From Rheinheimera sp. MM224 (GTDB lineage Bacteria > Pseudomonadota > Gammaproteobacteria > Enterobacterales > Alteromonadaceae): a DNA stretch of 64,000 nt. Below the pieces are notes generated by a model. It was given only the letters and a program-made list of their open reading frames with translations, ran no database searches and had not been told where the DNA came from. The number at the start of each line of letters is the position of its first letter. The stretch's first letter is position 1. Shown here in pieces: positions 25,358 through 34,078 of the stretch. The translations under genes and the position numbers were made by a program. The stretch is taken from positions 3,833,001 through 3,897,000 of the forward strand of contig NZ_OX352320.1 in NCBI RefSeq assembly GCF_947090785.1. The letters are read 5' to 3'.

Positions 25358-26305
25358 ATGCACAAAATAGCCATTTTGTTAGGTCCCTCTGTCGCAACTT
25401 TTGAGCTGGGGTGTGCTTCCGAGTTATTTGCATTGAGCCGGCCGGAATACCCGGATTGGTATCAAACCGATCTGATCAGCTTTCATCCAGGACCTTTGAT
25501 GGCAACTGGTGGCCTGCAATTACTGGTGCCTCAGGTTCAGGATTTAACTCAGTACGATACAATTCTGATCCCCAACTGGTCTGTGTCAGAACCAGAACCA
25601 CCGGAAGAGTTGCGAGCACAGCTCTTGGCAGCTTATCAGCGGGGAGTGAGGCTTATTTCCTTTTGCTCAGGTGCCTTTTTATTGGCAGAGCTTGGGCTAC
25701 TCAGTGGTAAAGCAGCGACTACTCATTGGCGTTATGCTGATGAGTTTCAACGGCGTTATCCGGACAGCCGTTATCAGCACAATGTGCTTTATTGTTTTGA
25801 TGGCCAGATTGGCTGCTCAGCAGGCAGTGCTGCAGCATTGGATTTAGGCTTAGCAGTCATCCGGCGGGATTTTGGCTTTGAAATCGCCAACCAGGTCGCT
25901 AAAAGAGCTGTTATTTCGGCTCATCGTGAAGGTGGACAAGCTCAGTTTGTCACACTGCCTTTGCAGAAAAAAACCAATTTACTCAGTGCCACTATGGACT
26001 GGGCTCTATTAAATTTAAATAAACCTTTAGCTATTGAACAACTGGCCGATAAAGCGGGTATGTCCAGACGTAGTTTCGACCGGCACTTTAAAGCCAGTAC
26101 AGGGCTAAGCCCGCTGCAGTGGCTGCTACAGCAGCGGTTACAATTGGTACAGCACTATCTGGAACAAGGTCAGCACTCGATAGAACAAATTAGTGACCTG
26201 ACGGGTTTTGGTTCTTCGTTAAACTTGCGCCAGCAATTTCAGAAGCAACTGGGGATCAGTCCGCGCCAGTACCAGCGCCAGTTTAGTTGTAGTCAGCTTT
26301 ACTGA
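25358..26305 (+). CDS. GlxA-type transcription regulator (DJ-1/PfpI plus AraC HTH)
   Basis: A 315-residue protein. Residues 1-185 form a DJ-1/PfpI-like domain with the nucleophile-elbow segment LISFCSGAFLLAELG. Residues 215-310 carry the AraC double HTH (MDWALLNLNKPLAIEQLADKAGMSRRSFDRHF, then SIEQISDLTGFGSSLNLRQQF). Members regulate amino-acid, nitrogen or stress genes; the effector is unknown. GGAG precedes the ATG. The divergent rhodanese gene is the obvious target. Confidence 0.85.
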   Translation: MHKIAILLGPSVATFELGCASELFALSRPEYPDWYQTDLISFHPGPLMATGGLQLLVPQVQDLTQYDTILIPNWSVSEPEPPEELRAQLLAAYQRGVRLISFCSGAFLLAELGLLSGKAATTHWRYADEFQRRYPDSRYQHNVLYCFDGQIGCSAGSAAALDLGLAVIRRDFGFEIANQVAKRAVISAHREGGQAQFVTLPLQKKTNLLSATMDWALLNLNKPLAIEQLADKAGMSRRSFDRHFKASTGLSPLQWLLQQRLQLVQHYLEQGQHSIEQISDLTGFGSSLNLRQQFQKQLGISPRQYQRQFSCSQLY

Positions 26306-26333
26306 ACTACAAGGCTACAAAGCGGCAAATTTT

Positions 26334-26398
26334 ATGTAAAAACATGTAAAAAACGGCCGGCTTTTGCCGCACTCTTGCCGTTGTTTTGCCATTTTGCT
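26334..26398. repeat. Phased short repeats upstream of a sigma-54 promoter
   Basis: TTGCC occurs at 26364, 26375 and 26386, exactly 11 bp apart, with TTGCT at 26394. Just upstream ATGTAAAAA occurs at 26334 and 26344, 10 bp apart. Helically phased repeats 20-90 bp upstream of a -24 box could be activator or DNA-bending sites. Confidence 0.5.
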
Positions 26399-26419
26399 GT
26401 GTTTTTAGACGAAATAACC

Positions 26420-26436
26420 TTGGCACCAAATTTGCT
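26420..26436 (+). promoter_or_regulatory. Sigma-54 promoter of the small coiled-coil protein gene
   Basis: TTGGCACCAAATTTGCT matches the sigma-54 consensus YTGGCACGRNNNTTGCW at all defined positions except one, with GG-N10-GC spacing. The expected start is near 26447, about 46 nt before the ATG. Confidence 0.85.
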
Positions 26437-26492
26437 CCTCTTTAAGCAACAGGTCAGGTACATGACCACAGCATAAAGCTCAGGAGACTAGT

Positions 26493-26951
26493 ATGTTCAA
26501 TATTTCTGGTGTAACCGCCTCACTTGGATTGGATGCTCAACTGTTTAAATCCCCTTCTTTTGGCAAAGACAAAGTCTTTATTGATGATCCTTATGCAGAC
26601 AAAGTCAGTTTATCCAGCGGCCAACAAGAGCAGGACATGACCTACCAGCATTTGGCTAAAAACAATAACAATACCATGTCAAAATCAGAGGATATGGCCG
26701 AACAAAACAAAGAGAAAAATGACAAGTTAAAAGAGCCAGACCGCTTAGCAACGATGATGCAGCAAGTGCTAGATGGCAAACTCGGCATAGATCGGAAAAA
26801 GCTGGAAGAAATAGAAGAGAAAATTGAAGCTCTTGCCAATAAAGAAGGTGAGCTGACTGACGCAGATAAAGCTCAGTTGGAAATGCTGCAAAAACAAAAA
26901 GAGCAACTAATTAAAGAAGGAGCGAAAAAACTGACTGAAGCAGAAAGTTAA
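26493..26951 (+). CDS. Small charged coiled-coil protein of unknown function under sigma-54 control
   Basis: A 152-residue soluble protein, no signal peptide, no cysteine. The N-terminal 45 residues are mixed; a disordered Asn/Gln stretch follows (KNNNNTMSKSED), then long Lys/Glu-rich helices (KLEEIEEKIEALANKEGE and KAQLEMLQKQKEQLIKEG) likely to form a coiled coil. I do not recognise a family. GGAG lies 8 bp before the ATG. It is transcribed alone from a near-consensus sigma-54 promoter with phased repeats upstream, which points to motility, nitrogen or surface-related control. Confidence 0.7.
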   Translation: MFNISGVTASLGLDAQLFKSPSFGKDKVFIDDPYADKVSLSSGQQEQDMTYQHLAKNNNNTMSKSEDMAEQNKEKNDKLKEPDRLATMMQQVLDGKLGIDRKKLEEIEEKIEALANKEGELTDADKAQLEMLQKQKEQLIKEGAKKLTEAES

Positions 26952-27036
26952 TTCGTCAATTGCATGAACCGCCGGGTTTGCTTTGCAGTGGAGCAACCCG
27001 TCCGGCATTCTATTAGTTATATCGGCTCTCCTCAGG

Positions 27037-29313
27037 TTAAAAATTTTGCCCAAGCGATAAATAATAGCGATAGGCCCTGCCATTAATATCATCTTCAGCC
27101 CGGCCATACCCCAGATACACAGGGCCAAAAGGGCTGTCCCAGCCAGCAAACAGACTGCTGGCCCAGATCCAATCGGTTTCGTTGGCCAAACTGTCCAGCC
27201 TAATCATGTTGCCATGGACCTGACCTTTTTCCAATGAAGCTCCCAGATAAAATGGGGAGTTAAATACACTGAATCTGTTTTCACTCATCTTGTACAAATA
27301 CACCAGACTGCCGAATTTAACTTCACTGCCAAACAAGTAATTTTTTGGATAACCTGACAAGTTTAATAGTCCTCCTAAAGAAAACTGCTCAACAGCGACC
27401 AGCGGATCTCCTGGCGTGTAGTCTTCAAAGCGCCAGCGGGTACGGAGTATATGCCGGGCAAAAAAGCTACGGGCCGCCTGCACCTCAACAGAATGACTAC
27501 GACTTCGGTTTGTCTGACCTAACGCAGTATCGTCCAGCCATTGCCAGTTCGCACTGATACTAAAACCCCGACTTGGAAATGCAGGGTTATCCAGCCTGTC
27601 CCAGACAAAATCCAGCACAGGACCTTCGCGATCATACCTTAATCGGTTAAAACCTAAATCTTCAACTCCTGAACCCGGTATACGGAAATAACCGTCCCTG
27701 TTGGTCCAGCCAGAGCTCAATCTGGCGTGATCAGAGATATTCCAGCCAGCTTTTGCTGTCAGCGCAGTTTCTTTATTGGATAAATCTCCCAACGATAATC
27801 CTTCAGTATCCTCCAGAGACAAAATAGTGGTTTCTCTCTGGATTTGCGCACTGACAAAACTTGCAGGAGTAAAGACTGGCCAATACAGCTCTGAGCTAAT
27901 CAGTTTGTCAGTGCCCAGCGCTAACTCATTATGCCACTCTGCTCCTAACTCACTGATATTGGTATAGGTATAAGAGCCCGCTAGCTGGTAATATCTGTTG
28001 TTACGAAAGTCGTCTTCCATAGTAAAACGGAAATTTAAGTAACCAGGGCCCCAGCTTTTTTCTACAGCCCGCACTTTTAAACTAGTGTCTTCACCTTGCT
28101 TATTTTGTTCCAATTGCAATGACACCCGCTCCAGTGTGTCGACTCCATACACCTGTCGCAGACCTTCTTTAAGCTTTTTGCTGTCGTAACTTTGACCTTC
28201 TTTCAGTGCCAGCCTGTGCAACAACACCTTGTCAGACAATAAACTTTGGTTATCCAGCTCAATATGGTCCACTCTGACTGTCGGCTCTTGCTTTGCTCTG
28301 TGTGCAGCCAGCCAATCCGGATACTGTTTTGGATAAGCGAAGCTGGCCAATGCTTTGCTTTGTTGTTCTGCGCTGACGCGGCCCGCTTCAATAGATGCAG
28401 GTAAGCGATCAAAATCCAAAGTCCCTATCTGAGCCACATTTGGGCTTAACAACAGATCGTCAGGCCCCAATAAGGCTATTTGTTGATCTACCACCTGACG
28501 GACTAAGAAATTGGTTAATTGATCAGTCACCGCAAAAGCCGAGTCTAACTGCTCTTTATTCAACAACGGCGCGTCAATCGCCACCGCAATAACACGATCA
28601 GCGCCTAAGTCTTTGGCAATACTGACAGGTAAATTATTCGCCACTCCACCATCGACTAATACCCGTCCATTCAGCTCCATAGGTCTTACTACACCAGGAA
28701 TAGACATTGAAGCCTGTACGGCTTGCAGCAGACTGCCATGACTCATCACCACAGTTTCTCTGTTGGTTAAGTCAGCAGCCACGGCACGAAACGGGATAGG
28801 TAATTGATCAAAATGGCTGTGATTTAACTGCGCGCCATAAGCCTCTAAAATAAGTTCTGCCATGGCCTGGCCTAACAACACACCTTTGGGGATTTTTATG
28901 CCTGAGCTGTCTAAGCCCAGACCTAATCGGATCGGATAATCATCCTGCTGTTGTTTACGTCGCACTGGCATTTCATCACGGTGAACTTTGTCGCGAAAGC
29001 CTGTGCTCCACTCCAGATGATCAAGGATATATTGAATATCATCAGGGCTATGACCGGTTGCATACAAACCACCAATAAAGGCACCTATGCTGGTTCCAAC
29101 TATTAAATCGACCGGTATACCTTGTTGCTCTAACTGGCGGATCACCCCAAGATGCGCACCACCACGAGCTCCGCCACCTCCCAAAACTAATGCAATACAA
29201 GGACGGTCTTTTACTCTGGCGCAAGGCTGCTGCTCCTGAGTCACAGGCTCTGCCGCATACAACACATCACTAAACAAAATTACAAAAAACAACAGTGCCC
29301 ACTTTGCCTTCAT
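27037..29313 (-). CDS. Patatin-like phospholipase with POTRA and BamA-type barrel (type Vd autotransporter)
   Basis: A 758-residue protein of PlpD type. After a signal peptide (cleavage near VLYA), the patatin domain (about 38-310) has the oxyanion loop GGGGARGGAHLG, nucleophile Ser75 in GTSIG and Asp221 in VDGGVANN, the Ser-Asp dyad. One POTRA-like domain (about 345-420, VDHIELDNQSLL) and a C-terminal 16-strand-type barrel ending LSLGQNF follow. Such proteins display or release a lipase through their own barrel. The start at 29313 has GAGGG seven bases before it; an in-frame TTG two codons upstream is less likely. Confidence 0.88.
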   Translation of the reverse strand: MKAKWALLFFVILFSDVLYAAEPVTQEQQPCARVKDRPCIALVLGGGGARGGAHLGVIRQLEQQGIPVDLIVGTSIGAFIGGLYATGHSPDDIQYILDHLEWSTGFRDKVHRDEMPVRRKQQQDDYPIRLGLGLDSSGIKIPKGVLLGQAMAELILEAYGAQLNHSHFDQLPIPFRAVAADLTNRETVVMSHGSLLQAVQASMSIPGVVRPMELNGRVLVDGGVANNLPVSIAKDLGADRVIAVAIDAPLLNKEQLDSAFAVTDQLTNFLVRQVVDQQIALLGPDDLLLSPNVAQIGTLDFDRLPASIEAGRVSAEQQSKALASFAYPKQYPDWLAAHRAKQEPTVRVDHIELDNQSLLSDKVLLHRLALKEGQSYDSKKLKEGLRQVYGVDTLERVSLQLEQNKQGEDTSLKVRAVEKSWGPGYLNFRFTMEDDFRNNRYYQLAGSYTYTNISELGAEWHNELALGTDKLISSELYWPVFTPASFVSAQIQRETTILSLEDTEGLSLGDLSNKETALTAKAGWNISDHARLSSGWTNRDGYFRIPGSGVEDLGFNRLRYDREGPVLDFVWDRLDNPAFPSRGFSISANWQWLDDTALGQTNRSRSHSVEVQAARSFFARHILRTRWRFEDYTPGDPLVAVEQFSLGGLLNLSGYPKNYLFGSEVKFGSLVYLYKMSENRFSVFNSPFYLGASLEKGQVHGNMIRLDSLANETDWIWASSLFAGWDSPFGPVYLGYGRAEDDINGRAYRYYLSLGQNF

Positions 29314-29560
29314 GCACAATCCCTCTGTTATACTTTTCCATATAAGAAATAGGATGAAATATGAATTTGAATAATCAGGTTTTTCTTTGGATCTAACGCT
29401 TTAGAGTTGAGTGCACTCTGACTTATTGCTAAGGTTTCAGCAGACATATCCAGACCTTTGATTTTCACTTATGCTGTTTGAGTGAGTGGTTTGATTACAC
29501 TCAGATTTTTTCTTTGTCTACTATGACAGTATTCACAAGCTGCTGCCACAACGAGGTCAA

Positions 29561-31891
29561 ATGTTCGATTCATTACGTAGCCGGTTGGTTGTTTCACTTA
29601 TCAGTCTGTTGACTATTCTGGCCTTAGCCAGCGGCCTTGCTACTTTAAATACGATGAAAAAAGATAGTGAACAACAAGCGCAACAAGTACTGAAAGTTGC
29701 GGCCAACGTCTTTTTGCAGGCTCTGGAAAATCGTGCCAGCCAGTTGACGAACTCCGTCAGTATTCTGGCCAGCGACTTTGGCTTTCGCCGGGCTGTGGCG
29801 ACAGCAGAGCAAGAGACAATATTGTCGGTATTGGAAAACCATGGCAGCAGAGTGCATGCTGATTTGGTGTTGTTATTATCCCCTGGCGGTGATCTGCTCG
29901 CCAGCACCAGCGCAGACTTGAATAATGACGATGTAAAACCTGTGTTTTTACAAAGCAAAGGCAATCAGTCAGGCACAGTGAATGATATTCTGGTACTGGC
30001 AGGCAATTCTTACCAATTGGTGTTGGTGCCGGTCAAAGCCCCCCAAACCATAGCCTGGGTAGGTATGGGGTTTAGTTTGAATAAACAACTGGCTGAACAA
30101 ATCAAAGGTATTACCGATCTGGATGTCAGTTTCACGACCAATAGTGAAAGAGGCAATCAAACTCTGCACTCCACATTATCTGCTGAAACGCAGCAAAGCT
30201 TATTACCTTTGCTGCCGAATCTGGCCGACACTCAACAGCAGCCATTTAGTAGTAATGAAGATCAGTTTTTGTCCCTTGCTTTAGCTCTGGATAAACAACA
30301 ATTGCTCTGGGCAGTATTGCATTATCCAAGTTCGCGCTGGCAGGAAAGTTATCAGCAAATCCGACAGCAACTGCTGCTCATTTTTGGTTTAAGTTTAACG
30401 CTGGCCTTGTTATTAGCTTTTGTGATTGCCCGCAGTATTACTCAACCTTTACGTTTATTGTCCAACTTCGCCAGCCAGATAGGTCAGGGCTTGACGGCCG
30501 TAGATTTGCCAGCAGCCAAAGGCGAAATTGGGGTCTTGGGCAATACATTACATAAGATGCAGTTGGATATCCGCAGTCGGGAAGCAGAACTGCTGTTTCA
30601 GGCTGAACATGATTCGCTGACAGGACTCAAAAACCGCGGAGCAGCTGAACGTAAATTGGCAGAACTCTTACCGTCACAGGATGTAGGTCTGCTGCTGCTG
30701 AATATCAAAAACTTTCGCCATATTAACGATGCGCTGGGTTTTGCTAATGGTGACTCATTATTGCAGCAAATGGCGCAGCGTTTACATCAGTTGCATCCAG
30801 CACCTTTGTTAGCCGCCCGTTTAGGGGGCGACGAGTTTTTACTTTTATATAACCACCATTTTTCTGCGTTACAGCTGGAACAACTCAAGCTGCAACTGCA
30901 TTCAGGCTACTTACTGGCTGACTCACCGTTAAGTCTGAAGGTTTCCATTGGTGCTTACAATATTAATCCGGGCAGCGTGCATGCAACTGATGCAATAAGA
31001 CGCCTGGATATAGCGCTGAACCACGCCAAACAGCAACAGGGTTTAGTTGCGTTTTATCAGCAAGGTCAGGACGAAAGCCATCAGCGTGAACTGACTATTT
31101 TGCGTGATTTACCTGCTGCTCTGCAAAAGAACCAGTTATTTGTGGTTTACCAGCCTAAAGTGGAGTTGGGTAAACAATGCTGTCATTCTGCGGAAGCCTT
31201 AATCCGCTGGGTACACCCTGAACTGGGTTTTGTGCCGCCGGATGAGTTTATTAAATTAGCGGAACACGCAGGCAATATAGCACTGGTGACCGAATGGATA
31301 CTCAACACTGTGGCGGCACAACTGGCTCTTTGGTACCAGCAAGGCCAGCACATCACTGTAGCTGTGAACCTGTCGGCACATGATTTAACCAATGCCCACT
31401 TGCCTGAAGATATTGCCGCCTTGCTGAAACTGTACAACCTGCCTTCGTCCGCTTTATCACTGGAAGTCACAGAAGGTGCGGTGATGCAGGATCCAAAACA
31501 AGTGATCCTGATATTAACCCAACTGCGTGATATGGGAATTGAGCTGGCGATTGATGACTTTGGCACAGGCCAGTCGTCTTTAGCTTACTTAAAACAGCTG
31601 CCGGTACACGAAGTGAAAATTGACAGAGCCTTTATTAAAGACATTGAACACAATCAGGATGACGCTCTGATTGTCAGTGCCACCACTCAGCTGGCCCATA
31701 GTTTGGGCTTAAAAGTCACAGCCGAAGGTCTGGAGAATTTGGCAGGCCTGGCAAAACTGCAGCAGTATCAGTGTGACAAGATACAAGGTTATTTTTTCTC
31801 AAAACCTCTAACAGCAGAACATTTCATCGAATGGCTGCAGAACTTTGAACAAAACAGCCCACAATGGTTTGAACAAGAAGTAAGTTCATGA
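29561..31891 (+). CDS. Membrane sensor GGDEF-EAL c-di-GMP cyclase/phosphodiesterase
   Basis: A 776-residue protein. TM1 (about 10-30), a periplasmic sensor domain of about 240 residues, TM2 (LLLIFGLSLTLALLLAFVI, near 270), HAMP (RSITQPLRLLSNFA), GGDEF (about 350-490, intact RLGGDEF, with no inhibitory RxxD in front) and EAL (about 515-765, EALIRWVHPE, DDFGTGQSSL and TAEGLEN present). Both active sites look complete. The gene overlaps the DUF3034 gene by 4 bp and leads an operon ending with a lipoprotein globin and a dehydrogenase, so its signal may be linked to haem or gas ligands in the periplasm. Confidence 0.9.
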   Translation: MFDSLRSRLVVSLISLLTILALASGLATLNTMKKDSEQQAQQVLKVAANVFLQALENRASQLTNSVSILASDFGFRRAVATAEQETILSVLENHGSRVHADLVLLLSPGGDLLASTSADLNNDDVKPVFLQSKGNQSGTVNDILVLAGNSYQLVLVPVKAPQTIAWVGMGFSLNKQLAEQIKGITDLDVSFTTNSERGNQTLHSTLSAETQQSLLPLLPNLADTQQQPFSSNEDQFLSLALALDKQQLLWAVLHYPSSRWQESYQQIRQQLLLIFGLSLTLALLLAFVIARSITQPLRLLSNFASQIGQGLTAVDLPAAKGEIGVLGNTLHKMQLDIRSREAELLFQAEHDSLTGLKNRGAAERKLAELLPSQDVGLLLLNIKNFRHINDALGFANGDSLLQQMAQRLHQLHPAPLLAARLGGDEFLLLYNHHFSALQLEQLKLQLHSGYLLADSPLSLKVSIGAYNINPGSVHATDAIRRLDIALNHAKQQQGLVAFYQQGQDESHQRELTILRDLPAALQKNQLFVVYQPKVELGKQCCHSAEALIRWVHPELGFVPPDEFIKLAEHAGNIALVTEWILNTVAAQLALWYQQGQHITVAVNLSAHDLTNAHLPEDIAALLKLYNLPSSALSLEVTEGAVMQDPKQVILILTQLRDMGIELAIDDFGTGQSSLAYLKQLPVHEVKIDRAFIKDIEHNQDDALIVSATTQLAHSLGLKVTAEGLENLAGLAKLQQYQCDKIQGYFFSKPLTAEHFIEWLQNFEQNSPQWFEQEVSS

Positions 31892-32715
31892 AAAACATCT
31901 TAATTGGCCTGTGTTTATTAACGGCCAGTAGCAGTTTGATGGCAGGCTCAAAAGTGATAGCTACCGGAGGCGCTACCAACATCGAAGGTAACTCAGGCGG
32001 AGGCATAGTGCCATGGGCCACTATCAACGGTTACGGTAGCAGTGACGAATGGTCGGTCAATACCTTTGCTGGCAGAGTTGGGGTTGACGATTTTACGCTG
32101 GACAGTATGGGGGTTAGTGCCAGTTTCAACAACCAATGGGAGCTTTCCTACGCCCGACAAAAATTCGCTCTGGATACCATAGGAGGCGAGCTACGTCAGG
32201 ACATCCTGGGTATCAAATACAAAGTAGCGGGCGAGTTATTGTATACCGCTATGCCGCAGATCAGTATTGGCGCACAGTTTAAGAAAAATCGCGATTTTGC
32301 ATTACCTGCGGCTGTAGGGGCTGGTGATGATTCAGGCTATGAACTTTATATCGCAGCCAGCAAAGTGTTTTTTGATGCGATAGCAGGCCGTAACCTGCTG
32401 CTAAACGCCACAGTGCGATCTACTGATGCCCATCAAACGGGTTTGTTAGGTTTTGGTGGTGAAGATGTTGGACACAAACTGATGTTTGAAAGCTCGGCTG
32501 TATTACTGCTGAATTACAATCTGGCTGTAGGCGCTGAATTTAAACAAAAGCCGAATCAGCTTGGTTTTGCCGACGAACAACACTGGCGCGACTTATTCGC
32601 TGCCTGGTTTATTAATAAAAATGCGTCTGTCGTATTGGGTTATGTCGATTTAGGCGATATTGCAGGCTTAACAGAACAAACCGGCTTTTATTTTTCAGTG
32701 GAGGGCACATGGTGA
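31888..32715 (+). CDS. DUF3034 family exported protein
   Basis: A 275-residue protein with a signal peptide (cleavage near LMA-GSK). The family signature is ATGGATNIEGNSGGGIVPWA and GYG near residues 30-50; later segments alternate like beta strands (YELYIAASKVFFD, HKLMFESSAVLLL) and the protein ends FYFSVEGTW, consistent with an outer-membrane or periplasmic beta protein. The function is unknown. It is coupled at both ends: an ATGA overlap with the GGDEF-EAL gene and a 7-bp overlap with the globin gene. Confidence 0.8.
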   Translation: MKNILIGLCLLTASSSLMAGSKVIATGGATNIEGNSGGGIVPWATINGYGSSDEWSVNTFAGRVGVDDFTLDSMGVSASFNNQWELSYARQKFALDTIGGELRQDILGIKYKVAGELLYTAMPQISIGAQFKKNRDFALPAAVGAGDDSGYELYIAASKVFFDAIAGRNLLLNATVRSTDAHQTGLLGFGGEDVGHKLMFESSAVLLLNYNLAVGAEFKQKPNQLGFADEQHWRDLFAAWFINKNASVVLGYVDLGDIAGLTEQTGFYFSVEGTW

Positions 32716-33125
32716 AGTACCTTTTGCTGTTAGCGACCTTAGTTTTAACCGCATGCCAACAAAGCCCGGAAACGACTTTATATCAGCGTTTAGGTGGCGA
32801 AACCGGAGTTGAAAAGATTGTTGATGGCGTCCTGTATGGCATCGAACATGATCAGAGCATAGTGCATCATTTTTCCGATACAGATATTCCTCGTTTTCGT
32901 CGTTTGTTGATAGAACAGTTTTGTGAACTCTCAGGCGGTCCCTGCAAATACACCGGGGCATCCATGCAAGAAAGTCATACAGGTTTTCAAATTACCCAAG
33001 CCCACTTTGACGCACTGGTGAATCATTTAATCACCGCTATGCAGCAGCAGAAGGTTGCTATCGAAGCACAAAATGAATTTCTGGCGATTTTAGCACCTAT
33101 GTATAAAGACGTGGTGTATCGCTGA
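32709..33125 (+). CDS. Lipoprotein group 1 truncated hemoglobin
   Basis: A 138-residue protein. A lipobox LTAC (Cys at residue 16) precedes a trHbN-type globin: LYQRLGGETGVEKIVD, a Tyr in the B helix (VLYGI), GGPCKYTG in the E-F region and proximal His in SHTGFQITQAHFDALV. It should bind haem and O2 or NO. Lipid anchoring is unusual for this normally cytoplasmic family and puts the globin on the periplasmic side. Two cysteines (FCELSGGPC) could form a disulfide there. It sits between the DUF3034 and dehydrogenase genes. Confidence 0.85.
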   Translation: MVKYLLLLATLVLTACQQSPETTLYQRLGGETGVEKIVDGVLYGIEHDQSIVHHFSDTDIPRFRRLLIEQFCELSGGPCKYTGASMQESHTGFQITQAHFDALVNHLITAMQQQKVAIEAQNEFLAILAPMYKDVVYR

Positions 33126-34078
33126 TGACAACACAAGTCGTTTTTCTTGATGCAGCCACTATGGCTGACACCGATCTGAATCCGCTGCAATTAGCTGAAG
33201 TCCATTTAACCTTGTATCCACAAACTTCTGCTGAGCAACTACTGAATCACGCCAGCGGTGCACAAGTGCTGATCAGCAATAAAGTACCGCTGGATGCCAA
33301 AGCCATTGCTGCCTTGCCAGAGCTACGCTGCATTCTGGTGGCAGCCACTGGCGTGAATATAGTTGATATCGCAGCCGCCAAAGCCGCTGGCATAGTGGTC
33401 TGTAATGCTCAGGGTTATGCAGGTACTGCGGTTCCGCAGCAGGTGTTTGCCTTGTTGCTGCAACTGACCAACCATATTCAGTCTTATCATCAGGCCGTGC
33501 AGCAAGGATTGTGGAGCCAAAGCCCACAGTTTTGCCTGCATTTGCAGCCTATAGAAGAGCTTGCAGGCAAAACCATGACTTTGCTTGGTTATGGTGATTT
33601 AGGCCAAGCGACAGCTCGTCTGGCTGAAGCTTTTGGTATGAAGGTTCTGATTGCAGAACGCCATGACGCCACAGAAACCCGCGCAGGCAGAGCCGCCTTT
33701 GAAGCAGCGCTGCGTCAGGCTGATGTGCTGTCGCTGCATTGCCCTCTCACTGACAGCACAGCAAAACTGATCAATGCAAAAACCTTAGGCTGGATGAAAC
33801 CCACTGCGCTGCTGATCAATACAGCCAGAGGTGGACTGATTGACGAAGCCGCTCTTGCAGAAGCTTTAGCCCAAGGCACAATAGCAGGCGCAGCTTTGGA
33901 TGTCTTGAGTACTGAACCACCTGCTGTTGCTCACCCTCTACTTGACCGTGCCCTGCCTAACCTGATCATTACACCTCATGTAGCCTGGGCCAGTCGTCAG
34001 GCCATGCAACGTCTGGTACTGCAACTGTCTGAAAATCTGCGGGCTTTTATCTCACAAAAGCCTATTCGTCAGGTGTAA
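33125..34078 (+). CDS. D-isomer 2-hydroxyacid dehydrogenase (hydroxypyruvate reductase-like)
   Basis: A 317-residue NAD(P)-dependent oxidoreductase. The Rossmann motif is LLGYGDLGQATARLAEAFG (near 150), the catalytic Arg is in NTARGGLIDE, Glu in DVLSTEPPA and His in ITPHVAWAS. It most resembles glycerate dehydrogenase / hydroxypyruvate reductase. It overlaps the globin stop codon by one base (TGATG), the last gene of the c-di-GMP/globin operon. A glycerate-kinase-like gene converges on it from the other strand with a 17-bp overlap, which fits a hydroxypyruvate-glycerate-phosphoglycerate route. Confidence 0.85.
   Translation: MTTQVVFLDAATMADTDLNPLQLAEVHLTLYPQTSAEQLLNHASGAQVLISNKVPLDAKAIAALPELRCILVAATGVNIVDIAAAKAAGIVVCNAQGYAGTAVPQQVFALLLQLTNHIQSYHQAVQQGLWSQSPQFCLHLQPIEELAGKTMTLLGYGDLGQATARLAEAFGMKVLIAERHDATETRAGRAAFEAALRQADVLSLHCPLTDSTAKLINAKTLGWMKPTALLINTARGGLIDEAALAEALAQGTIAGAALDVLSTEPPAVAHPLLDRALPNLIITPHVAWASRQAMQRLVLQLSENLRAFISQKPIRQV

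Noticed and set aside
26960..27006. GC-rich imperfect hairpin after the coiled-coil gene as terminator
   Set aside because: Pairing is interrupted and no T run follows; too weak to call.
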